A stretch of DNA of 8,135 nt from an uncultured Lachnospiraceae bacterium (GTDB lineage Bacteria > Bacillota > Clostridia > Lachnospirales > Lachnospiraceae). This document shows, one piece after another, positions 1-5,547 of the stretch (the first letter of the stretch is position 1; every line of letters begins with the position of its first letter). The translations under genes and the position numbers were made by a program. Under the pieces are notes generated by a model. It saw only the letters and a program-made list of their open reading frames with translations, was not told the DNA's origin and did not search any database. Location: positions 1 to 8,135 of the forward strand of contig CAJUTC010000077.1 of NCBI GenBank assembly GCA_910589195.1, written 5' to 3'.

Positions 1-16
1 AATATTGCGCCTTAAC

Positions 17-62
17 CCGCTGTCAGTTTCCGTCAAATCGGTTGACTTTTTTGACAGAGCGG
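17..62. repeat. Nested inverted repeat upstream of the two-component operon
   Basis: An outer pair, CCGCTGTCA (17-25) against TGACAGAGCGG (52-62), matches except for a two-base AG insertion in the right arm. It encloses an inner perfect pair GTCAA (32-36) / TTGAC (42-46) with a five-base loop. The structure could be a terminator for a gene left of the window, but its T-run (47-52) lies inside the outer stem rather than after it, so a DNA-level operator or cruciform is equally possible. Function is unknown. Confidence 0.5.
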
Positions 63-101
63 AATCGAAATCCAGCGGGAGAAGGGATGCAGCATTAAGA
101 A

Positions 102-139
102 AACGGTTATCACATAATTTTGACCGTTTATGACATAAT
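102..139 (+). promoter_or_regulatory. Tandem LytTR-type binding sites, 21 bp apart
   Basis: Two direct repeats share 13 of 16 bases: ACGGTTATCACATAAT (103-118) and CCGTTTATGACATAAT (124-139). Each begins within a 9-mer resembling the published LytTR target [TA][AC][CA]GTTN[AG][TG]. AACGGTTAT (102-110) matches 8 of 9 positions and ACCGTTTAT (123-131) matches 9 of 9. The 12-base gap puts the sites 21 bp, or two helical turns, apart, as in AgrA targets. They end three bases before the promoter's -35 element, a classic activator position. The gene immediately downstream encodes a LytTR regulator, so autoregulation is the natural inference. Confidence 0.6.
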
Positions 140-141
140 CT

Positions 142-168
142 GAAATTTTGTCTGTCATTTGCCGATAT
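142..168 (+). promoter_or_regulatory. Sigma-28 (SigD/FliA)-like promoter for the regulator-kinase operon
   Basis: GAAA (142-145), a 15-base spacer, then GCCGATAT (161-168). The Bacillus SigD consensus is TAAA-N15-GCCGATAT, so 11 of 12 positions match with exact spacing. The expected start is near 176, giving a leader of about 54 bases. A weaker sigma-A candidate overlaps it: TTGTCT (148-153), 16 bases, TATAAC (170-175). Both could be used; the sequence alone does not decide. Confidence 0.55.
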
Positions 169-170
169 CT

Positions 171-190
171 ATAACAGTCTGTCCTGTTAT
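171..190. repeat. Perfect inverted repeat over the expected transcription start
   Basis: ATAACAG (171-177) and CTGTTAT (184-190) form a perfect 7-bp inverted repeat with a six-base centre, TCTGTC. It overlaps the likely transcription start of the response regulator operon and the -10 of the alternative sigma-A promoter. The position suits a repressor operator. If transcription starts upstream of it, it could also fold at the 5' end of the mRNA. No specific regulator is recognised. Confidence 0.45.
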
Positions 191-229
191 TAGCTGCCAA
201 ATGTCACAGGTACGAAAGAAGGTGGTATT

Positions 230-946
230 ATGGTATCAATTGCGGTTTGTGATAATGAACTTCTGGAACGTTTAATGATATCGGCAAAGATTCAGGCCTT
301 TATGGAGGAAATGCGGCTGTCCTGCAGTATTGAACAGTTTGGCAGCGGGAAAGAGTTGCTGAAATTTCTGAAACGCTTTGACATTATTTTCCTGGATATT
401 CTTATGAATGAAATGGACGGCATGGAAACAGCCAGACGATGCCGGGAACTTGCCTTTGAAAAAACATTAATCTTTCTGACCTCCAGCCGCAAGTATGTGT
501 TTGACGCTTACGATGTGGGGGCGTTTCACTACCTGGTAAAGCCTGTGGATGATGAAAAGTTAAAATCCGTTTTAAAAAGAGCAGTGAAGAAAGAGCATTG
601 CACATCCGGGGATTATATTGTAGTAAGCCGGGAGAGGCAAAAGAGAAAACTTTTTTTAGATTCCGTTCGATATTTTGAGATCAAAGGAAGACAGATTGAT
701 GTTCATGAAGAGAATGGAATCTTTACTTATTATGAACAGATTGGGATTCTGGAAAAGCAGCTTAATGGAAAGGGTTTTTTCCGATGCCATAAAAGTTATC
801 TGCTAAATTTAAAGTATGTGGATGTTTACAACCGGCAGGAGGCAATCCTGGACAATGGAGAGCGGATCATCATTGCCAAGCGAAGATATGATACATTCTG
901 TCAGGAAATCCTTGCTTATATGAGAAAGAACGGGGGCATCTTATGA
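230..946 (+). CDS. LytTR-family response regulator (AgrA/LytR type)
   Basis: A cytoplasmic DNA-binding response regulator of 238 residues. The receiver domain spans about residues 1-122. D8 is the acidic-pocket residue, D56 in the FLDI strand is the predicted phosphorylation site, T84 is the conserved Thr, and K104 in YLVKPV is the conserved Lys. A LytTR domain follows at about 127-232, marked by FFRCHKSYLLNL and its final helix. The family binds pairs of 9-bp direct repeats through this beta-rich domain, and such a pair lies about 100 bp upstream. The ATG at 230 follows AAGGTGG (219-225). The last four bases overlap the sensor kinase start, which implies a co-transcribed and translationally coupled pair. 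No agrB, agrD or other cognate signal gene is visible. Family assignment is firm; the target genes are unknown. A sigma-28-like promoter may place it in the motility regulon. Confidence 0.93.
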   Translation: MVSIAVCDNELLERLMISAKIQAFMEEMRLSCSIEQFGSGKELLKFLKRFDIIFLDILMNEMDGMETARRCRELAFEKTLIFLTSSRKYVFDAYDVGAFHYLVKPVDDEKLKSVLKRAVKKEHCTSGDYIVVSRERQKRKLFLDSVRYFEIKGRQIDVHEENGIFTYYEQIGILEKQLNGKGFFRCHKSYLLNLKYVDVYNRQEAILDNGERIIIAKRRYDTFCQEILAYMRKNGGIL

Positions 947-2355
947 ATGGTATGGCAGGAAATGGAGATATTTTTTTGTTATTGGCTTATTACCTTGTTT
1001 ATACCTGGTGCGCTTCCCGTTTTTTAAAAATACAATTACAGGCAAAACAATGGGAAGAACGAGTCTTTGCAGGGCTCCTTTTCTGCAATTATGGGCTTAT
1101 CGTTTTCTTTTTAACAAAAACAGAAATTCCTTATATCCTCCATGCCACATACAGCTACATGGTTCTCATTCTCCTTACCTTAGCCGTATTAAAAGGAGAG
1201 AACGAAAAGAAACTTCTGGCAGCCGTTATTTGGTCGGTTATGTCCAGACTGATCTGGAATTTCAGCGAGTCGTTCTTTTCCTGTCTATGGCTGATTCTTA
1301 ATCACATCCTAACACTTGGCCAGCCATTTCCCGCTGCCCAAGTGTGGGCTGATATATTCATTACGATTATGACTTACGGGACAGGAATAACCGCTTTTAG
1401 TCTTTTGTCAAAACCGATTCAATTTGTCTTGTCTGATAAGCGGAAAAGCTGGTATCTTTGTGTCACAGTCCCCCTTTCTTGTGTTGTTCTGATAACAGAT
1501 CTGGTTAACTGGGCAGCCAGTAATGGCATCATGGTTCATGATTGGGGCCAATATGGATTGTATGAGAACCAGCTTTTCAGCCATGGGGCAATGTGCATAT
1601 TTACCGGACTTGCTATGATGGCAGCAGGTCTTCTTGTGTTTGGAATGGATCGGATTGATCGGGAAGACCAGGCAAAGGAACAATACCAGTCCCAGGTAAT
1701 GTATTACCAGATGATGGAAGAACAGTATAGCCAGATGGAACGTCTAAGACATGACATGAAAAATCATATGATTGCCCTGGATAACTTGATGCGGAACCAT
1801 CAATGGGAACAGGCTGACCGTTACCGGATGGAAATGGCAAAAGCAGGGGGAATAGCAGTAGAAGATGAAGTTACCGGAAGTTTAGTGATTGACGCACTCC
1901 TTTACCATAAAAGAAAACAGGCAGCCGATAAAGGGATCCGTTGGCAGTGCGACGCAAAGCTGCCCGCAAACTGCCCCATAAAAGAGATCGATCTGTGTAT
2001 CATAATAGGAAATATCCTGGACAACGCCTTGGAAGCCTGCATGATGCTGCCGGAAAACAGTTGGACAGACACGGCTGGAAATAAGCCATTTATTCATGTA
2101 TTTATTGGGACAATAAAAAAATGTCTTTTCCTGGAAGTGAAAAATAGTGCCGATCTGGCAGATGGGCAAAAGGCAGACCAACACCGAAAAAAAGAGCCAG
2201 GCAAGCACGGTCTGGGGCTGGGGAACATGAAAGCTTCCGCCGCTAATTATAATGGGGTTGTACATATGGAAGCAGAAAATAATCAGTTTACAATATCCAT
2301 TTTATTGCCGCTGTACCAGGAAAGCTCATCAGAATCAATGTTACATTTTCCATAG
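943..2355 (+). CDS. Sensor histidine kinase, GHKL/AgrC-like (HPK10 type)
   Basis: A membrane sensor kinase of 470 residues, partner of the preceding regulator. About seven hydrophobic segments lie in the first half (roughly 8-27, 42-58, 63-84, 91-120, 134-156, 170-188, 214-234). A coiled-coil-like linker (240-266) leads to the dimerisation helix, with RLRHDMKNH placing the phosphorylated His at 270. The ATPase domain (about 345-457) has an N-box IIGNILDNALEA with N357 and N361, the VKNSAD stretch, and a G-box KHGLGLGN (421-428). This matches the HATPase_c_5 layout of AgrC-type kinases, whose usual input is a small extracellular peptide, though no peptide or exporter gene is present here. The ATG overlaps the regulator's stop (ATGA) and has only a GGGGG run upstream, consistent with translational coupling. 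Family assignment is firm and the ligand is unknown. No terminator is evident directly after it. Confidence 0.92.
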   Translation: MNGMAGNGDIFLLLAYYLVYTWCASRFLKIQLQAKQWEERVFAGLLFCNYGLIVFFLTKTEIPYILHATYSYMVLILLTLAVLKGENEKKLLAAVIWSVMSRLIWNFSESFFSCLWLILNHILTLGQPFPAAQVWADIFITIMTYGTGITAFSLLSKPIQFVLSDKRKSWYLCVTVPLSCVVLITDLVNWAASNGIMVHDWGQYGLYENQLFSHGAMCIFTGLAMMAAGLLVFGMDRIDREDQAKEQYQSQVMYYQMMEEQYSQMERLRHDMKNHMIALDNLMRNHQWEQADRYRMEMAKAGGIAVEDEVTGSLVIDALLYHKRKQAADKGIRWQCDAKLPANCPIKEIDLCIIIGNILDNALEACMMLPENSWTDTAGNKPFIHVFIGTIKKCLFLEVKNSADLADGQKADQHRKKEPGKHGLGLGNMKASAANYNGVVHMEAENNQFTISILLPLYQESSSESMLHFP

Positions 2356-2413
2356 GCTAAGATCTGAGAACCGTCCGCATGTATCATCAACAAATCCGTA
2401 TATGACATGGCGC

Positions 2414-2440
2414 TAAACCTCTTTTTATATACGCCGAAAC
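2414..2440 (+). promoter_or_regulatory. Sigma-28 (SigD/FliA)-like promoter
   Basis: TAAA (2414-2417), a 15-base spacer, then GCCGAAAC (2433-2440). Ten of the twelve SigD consensus positions match, with correct spacing. The likely start is near 2448, giving a leader of about 63 bases before the ATG at 2511. No equally good sigma-A promoter was seen in the 155-base gap, so this is the best candidate for driving the 159-residue gene. Confidence 0.55.
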
Positions 2441-2461
2441 CTTAGATAGGAGGAATACTCC

Positions 2462-2617
2462 GTGAAATATTCAGAGGATATTTTCAGCATTAAAGTAAGG
2501 AGGAAATCGTATGAATGTAAAAACAATGGAAGGTTTAGCAGGAGCCAGTACCAGTATCAGTATGATATCGACTCCGATGAGCGTAGCAAAAGAAGCCGAG
2601 CGGAAAGGAGACTTTGA
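2462..2617 (+). CDS. Possible 51-residue overlapping small ORF
   Basis: A GTG at 2462 follows a textbook AGGAGG (2448-2453) at an eight-base spacing. The frame stays open for 51 codons to a TGA at 2615, running 107 bases into the next gene in another frame. The predicted peptide starts MKYSEDIFSIKVRRK and is basic, with many Arg and Ser in its second half. That composition looks like an out-of-frame reading of the downstream gene. Only the first 16 codons lie outside the overlap. It may be a leader ORF tuning translation of the next gene, or the ribosome binding site may be vestigial. No family is recognised. Confidence 0.22.
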   Translation: MKYSEDIFSIKVRRKSYECKNNGRFSRSQYQYQYDIDSDERSKRSRAERRL

Positions 2618-2990
2618 CAAGATGCAGCGGGCTTTGGGATATGCATCTGAACTGACAGTACAAGCTGACGAATACAGCAAAAAAACGAAACAGGGAATGA
2701 AGCTGGATGTCGAAGAAGCCAGTGAAAAGGAAAAGCTGCAGCAGGAAAAGCTGATTGAGGCTCGGAGAGAAGAGCGGAAGGAACTGGAAAAAAAGATCGA
2801 ATCAGAAAAGCAGGAAAATACCGATTTGGATTCTGCCGAGATCAGCGAGGAAGGAAAAAATCAAGCAGAACAATCTGCCCCAGTTTCGTTGGATCCTACA
2901 GCAGACACACAAAACATAGTCTATGATAAGTTTGGCGAAACCATGGAACCAGCCCAGGAAATAGGTGAAAATGTGAATCTAAGCGTATAG
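2511..2990 (+). CDS. Uncharacterised Glu/Lys-rich helical protein
   Basis: A soluble protein of 159 residues that I do not recognise by name. It has no signal peptide and no membrane segment. Residues 1-25 are small and polar (MNVKTMEGLAGASTSISM). Residues 26-60 form a likely helix containing GDFDKMQRALGYASELT. Residues 61-103 are a very Glu/Lys/Arg-rich helix, probably a coiled coil (EKEKLQQEKLIEARREERK). The C-terminal 55 residues are acidic and low-complexity. The ATG is well supported by TAAGGAGG (2496-2503) with seven bases of spacing. A sigma-28-like promoter precedes it and a strong hairpin terminator follows, so it is probably monocistronic. The promoter and the adjacent chemoreceptor make a motility-related role plausible, but that is inference only. 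The coding status is convincing from the ribosome binding site, length and codon pattern. Confidence 0.8.
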   Translation: MNVKTMEGLAGASTSISMISTPMSVAKEAERKGDFDKMQRALGYASELTVQADEYSKKTKQGMKLDVEEASEKEKLQQEKLIEARREERKELEKKIESEKQENTDLDSAEISEEGKNQAEQSAPVSLDPTADTQNIVYDKFGETMEPAQEIGENVNLSV

Positions 2991-3055
2991 CAAAAGAAAT
3001 CAAAATCTTTTTATGGGAGTGTGGAAAATAAAAAAAGTATAAGAGAGTAGAAAAG

Positions 3056-3102
3056 AAAGTGTGCAAGTTAGAAAATCAGCAAATCTAACCGCACACTTTT
3101 TT
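3056..3102. terminator. Bidirectional intrinsic terminator between convergent genes
   Basis: AAAGTGTGC (3056-3064) pairs with GCACACTTT (3091-3099), and GTTAGA (3067-3072) pairs with TCTAAC (3084-3089), with a small internal bulge and an 11-base loop. On the plus strand a run of T follows (3097-3102). On the minus strand the stem is followed by TTTCTTTTC. It can therefore end both the 159-residue gene (plus) and the chemoreceptor (minus). Confidence 0.85.
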
Positions 3103-3144
3103 ATAGGAAATTGCGTCTGATAAATCGTTTCCGCTATCAACCGA

Positions 3145-4824
3145 TTACGCTCGAAGCTGGAATTTCTGTACCGACGCCTTAAGCTCTTGAGCCTGACTGT
3201 GAAGCTCCTGGGCAGAGGCAGCAGATTTTTCTGCTGTGGAGGCGTTTGTTTGCACAACATCAGAAATCTGATCCATGCCTTCTGTCAGTTGCCTTAACAT
3301 TTCAGCTTGCTGTAATGCAGAGTTGGCAATCCGTTCGATCAAATCGGTGGACTGCTGCGCGCCAGCAACACCAGTCGCAAGGCTTTGCGTAGTATCGTTT
3401 GACAAGGCAGTTCCATGCTCTACCAGTTGGAGAGAGGATTCAATCAGCTTCGTAATATCTTGTGCAGCAACGGAACTCTTAGTAGCCAGGCTCTGCACTT
3501 CATCCGCGACAACGGCAAAGCCCTTCCCGGCAGAACCGGCACGGGCGGCTTCCACGGCTGCATTTAATGCTAAAATATTAGTTTGGAAAGAGATATCTTC
3601 AATAATTTTAATAATTCCGCTAATTTGCCTGGAAGATTGGGAAATATCCTCCATGGCTTGGGTCAAATCCTTCATTTTTTGATTGCATACAGCAAGCTGT
3701 GCAGCAGCGTCCGTAGAACATTTCCTTGCGTTTTTAGCATCTTCTGAAGTATGGTTAACCTGTCCGGATAAGGACTGGATACTGGCGGATAACTCTTCAA
3801 CAGCAGAAGCCTGCTCGACTGCCCCGTGGGAAAGCACCTGGGCATCTGTAGCCATTTTTTCTGCTTCTTCCGAAACTTGCGCGGCGGTCTGGTTAATTTT
3901 GGAAAGCGCTGAATTCAGAGCATTTAAAATCTGGCTCATGGCATTTTGGATAGGCAAAAACTCTCCACGGTAGTTTTGATCAATGGATAAATCCATTTTT
4001 CCGTCAGCCATCTGGGCAAGTTTAGAATCAATATCATCAATGTATTTTTTCAATTCTCTTTTCGTTTCATGGATTGATTCCACCAGCATACCGATTTCTG
4101 ATGTATCGGATTCCAGAGAAAAGCTGGCAGATAAGTTTCCCTGAGAAATTTCGCCCATCTGATCCTTTACTGCGATAATCGGATTTAAGATCCGCTTTTT
4201 AGTAACAGAGTTAACCAAAAACTGAAGGATCGCAACAAGGATTACCGAAACAATAATGAATACCTGGATAAGGGAGGAACGGAAAGACAGGGAATCCACC
4301 TCTGCCTTGGTACGCAAGTCCAATGTAGATAAAAACTGTTCCTTTAAGGAATTAATCTGTGCGATAGCCGTACTATAATCAGTTCCATAAACATAATTCA
4401 GAGCTTCCCCCATATGCCCCGCTTGTACCTGTTCCATCGCTTCCTCTTCTAGAGGGACTAAATTGTTGGAAATCGATGACATCTGGTCAATCATATCCTG
4501 CTCGTTGGCGGTAATACCAATTTCCTGCATGGCAGCAACGCCAATATCCCTGTTTTTCAGGTTATTAATCTCATTCCAATAATTATCATAGTGCTCCTTG
4601 CTTCCAGTAGAAGAGTAAGCACGGACCTCATTGGTAAGATAGGCAGATCCATCCATAAAGCGGTTGGCATTATAGGTTAAGAGAAACCGTTCCTCATTCG
4701 CCGTATTAAGCTGACGGTTAACACTGTTGGACATAAACAAAAGAATAACCATGAAGAAAAGCGCCAAGATGGAAATTCCATTTAAAATCAGGATCAGTTT
4801 GGATTGGTTCATTGCTTGTTTCAT
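3145..4824 (-). CDS. Methyl-accepting chemotaxis protein
   Basis: A membrane chemoreceptor of 559 residues. It has a short cytoplasmic N-terminus, TM1 (about 10-32), an extracellular helical region (33-183) like the four-helix-bundle MCP sensor, TM2 (184-206), a HAMP linker (about 207-262), and a second HAMP-like stretch (264-312, containing LAQMADGKMDLSI). The long antiparallel signalling coiled coil follows. Its conserved tip is at about 409-447, with FQTNILALNAAVEAARAG and GKGFAVVADEV, the surface that binds CheA and CheW. No C-terminal CheR-tethering pentapeptide is present; it ends KFQLRA. The frame is open to 4884, but I chose the ATG at 4824 because GGGAGGAG lies upstream of it and the resulting N-terminus (MKQAMNQSKL) directly precedes TM1. 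It converges on the 159-residue gene. The ligand cannot be read from the sequence. Family assignment is firm. Confidence 0.96.
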   Translation of the reverse strand: MKQAMNQSKLILILNGISILALFFMVILLFMSNSVNRQLNTANEERFLLTYNANRFMDGSAYLTNEVRAYSSTGSKEHYDNYWNEINNLKNRDIGVAAMQEIGITANEQDMIDQMSSISNNLVPLEEEAMEQVQAGHMGEALNYVYGTDYSTAIAQINSLKEQFLSTLDLRTKAEVDSLSFRSSLIQVFIIVSVILVAILQFLVNSVTKKRILNPIIAVKDQMGEISQGNLSASFSLESDTSEIGMLVESIHETKRELKKYIDDIDSKLAQMADGKMDLSIDQNYRGEFLPIQNAMSQILNALNSALSKINQTAAQVSEEAEKMATDAQVLSHGAVEQASAVEELSASIQSLSGQVNHTSEDAKNARKCSTDAAAQLAVCNQKMKDLTQAMEDISQSSRQISGIIKIIEDISFQTNILALNAAVEAARAGSAGKGFAVVADEVQSLATKSSVAAQDITKLIESSLQLVEHGTALSNDTTQSLATGVAGAQQSTDLIERIANSALQQAEMLRQLTEGMDQISDVVQTNASTAEKSAASAQELHSQAQELKASVQKFQLRA

Positions 4825-4840
4825 TACACTTGCTCCTCCC

Positions 4841-4874
4841 CTATTATAGGTATGTTTGTAAGGTTTTATAATAG
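4841..4874 (-). repeat. Inverted repeat in the chemoreceptor mRNA leader
   Basis: CTATTATA (4841-4848) and TATAATAG (4867-4874) form a perfect 8-bp inverted repeat with an 18-base spacer. In the minus-strand transcript it ends next to the GGGGAGGAG ribosome binding site, so it could affect translation or bind a regulator. The stem is AT-rich and would be weak as RNA. Confidence 0.4.
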
Positions 4875-4921
4875 TTCGCAACATTGTTTTTGGTGGAATC
4901 TGCTAAGATACCAGAGAATCA

Positions 4922-4950
4922 ATTTTACCATAATCCGATGATAAATTCAA
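4922..4950 (-). promoter_or_regulatory. Sigma-A promoter of the chemoreceptor gene
   Basis: Read on the minus strand: -35 TTGAAT (4950-4945), a 17-base spacer, -10 TAAAAT (4927-4922), with an upstream TGG giving an extended -10. The predicted start near 4915 gives a leader of about 90 bases. No sigma-28 match was seen upstream of this gene, unlike the two neighbouring plus-strand units. Confidence 0.6.
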
Positions 4951-5080
4951 TGATTTCCATCACTATTTTTGTATATTGTGCTTTTTAGGATACCGTTTGT
5001 TCTCAATATTTGTTAGTTAAAGATAAGTTTAAGCAGTCAGAAATTTACCGCTTCCTATATGATATAAGGGATATAAAACT

Positions 5081-5128
5081 GAGCATTAAGCTCTATTGTG
5101 CGCGTCCGGGTAAGAATGGACGTTTTTT
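5081..5128 (+). terminator. Terminator-like hairpin with no gene in front of it
   Basis: A small hairpin, GAGC-ATTAA-GCTC (5081-5093), is followed by CGTCC (5103-5107) / GGACG (5118-5122) with a ten-base loop and six T (5123-5128). It has the layout of a plus-strand intrinsic terminator. The nearest gene upstream is on the opposite strand and divergent, so there is no coding transcript to end. It may terminate a small RNA from this gap or be a relic of a lost gene. Confidence 0.45.
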
Positions 5129-5153
5129 CATGCATGTGAAAGCAGAGTCAACC

Positions 5154-5182
5154 TTGTTATTTCATACGTCATATGGTAGTAT
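5154..5182 (+). promoter_or_regulatory. Candidate sigma-A promoter for the small pre-polymerase gene
   Basis: TTGTTA (5154-5159), 17 bases, then TAGTAT (5177-5182) with an extended TGG before the -10. Each hexamer matches 4 of 6 positions. It overlaps the first possible ATG (5173), so if it is used, translation must begin further in, at 5239. No LexA box was seen here. Confidence 0.35.
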
Positions 5183-5484
5183 ATAGGTACGTTATATTTC
5201 AGAAAAAATATGAATTTCCCAAGTCACCAGCTAATGTTATGGATGGATTTGATGGTATCAGCGCCGTGGCATTTAAAGACTACGCGGAAAATTATTATGA
5301 ACAGATGGGTCTGTCAAAGACCACTGTAACCTTTTGCCGGGAAACTGTAAGGCATCTGGAAAGAAAAAGTGAGGAGGAAGTAGCAGAGATATTGAAACAA
5401 TCTTATGAGGGATTTTCAAGCGATTCGGTTCGGCTGGTTTTCCGCTGTTATCTTTATGGAATATTCAGTGTAGTGGAACCATAA
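5173..5484 (+). CDS. Uncharacterised small protein upstream of the SOS polymerase
   Basis: An ORF of 103 codons if started at 5173, or 81 residues (MDGFDGISAVAFKDY) if started at the only other in-frame ATG, 5239. Neither ATG has a recognisable ribosome binding site. The 5239 start is favoured by a promoter candidate overlapping 5173. The protein is mixed charged and likely helical, with no membrane segment: AFKDYAENYYEQMGL, then a helix rich in Arg and Glu (about 62-76), then DSVRLVFRCYLYGIF. I do not recognise the family. It ends 60 bases before the polymerase start. The polymerase has its own LexA-controlled promoter, so this gene need not be in the SOS unit. The missing ribosome binding site could also mean a truncated or decaying gene. 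Confidence 0.5.
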   Translation: MVVYRYVIFQKKYEFPKSPANVMDGFDGISAVAFKDYAENYYEQMGLSKTTVTFCRETVRHLERKSEEEVAEILKQSYEGFSSDSVRLVFRCYLYGIFSVVEP

Positions 5485-5492
5485 ATTACCTG

Positions 5493-5521
5493 TTGAAAAC
5501 AGAACGTATGTTTGCTATGAT
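5493..5521 (+). promoter_or_regulatory. Sigma-A promoter of the translesion polymerase gene
   Basis: TTGAAA (5493-5498), 17 bases, then TATGAT (5516-5521); each hexamer matches 5 of 6. The expected start is near 5528, at the first base of the AGGAGGTG ribosome binding site, so the leader would be only about 17 bases. A LexA box fills most of the spacer. Confidence 0.7.
5501..5514. promoter_or_regulatory. LexA (SOS) box 1, in the promoter spacer
   Basis: AGAACGTATGTTTG matches the Bacillus/Clostridium LexA box CGAACRNRYGTTYG at 13 of 14 positions, the first base being the exception. It sits between the -35 and -10 of the polymerase promoter, so bound LexA would block RNA polymerase. Confidence 0.8.
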
Positions 5522-5533
5522 AACTACAGGAGG

Positions 5534-5547
5534 TGAACATACGTTTG
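5534..5547. promoter_or_regulatory. LexA (SOS) box 2, overlapping the start codon
   Basis: TGAACATACGTTTG matches CGAACRNRYGTTYG at 13 of 14 positions. It covers the gap between AGGAGGTG and the TTG start and ends on the start codon's last base. Centre-to-centre distance from box 1 is 33 bp, about three helical turns, so two LexA dimers could lie on one face of the DNA. Confidence 0.75.

Noticed and set aside
2462..2617. The overlapping small ORF as an AgrD-like signal peptide for the sensor kinase
   Set aside because: It lacks an amphipathic leader and the acidic, proline-containing tail of AgrD, and there is no AgrB-like processing enzyme; retained only as a possible leader ORF.
3275..3973. 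Two plus-strand ORFs inside the chemoreceptor (135 and 96 codons)
   Set aside because: They are antisense shadows of a conserved coding region, rich in Ala/Ser/Cys, with no promoter or ribosome binding site.
4825..4884. N-terminal 20-codon extension of the chemoreceptor frame
   Set aside because: It has no ribosome binding site and contains the inverted repeat and the GGGAGGAG site for the ATG at 4824, which gives a normal chemoreceptor N-terminus.
4990..5128. A known riboswitch class (for example cyclic-di-GMP) before the terminator
   Set aside because: I could not find the conserved core of a recognised class, and no downstream gene is positioned to be controlled by it.
5533..5544. GTG start for the polymerase
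   Set aside because: This GTG is part of the AGGAGGTG ribosome binding site; the TTG at 5545 is correctly spaced and gives the usual start, a few residues before FHIDVN.
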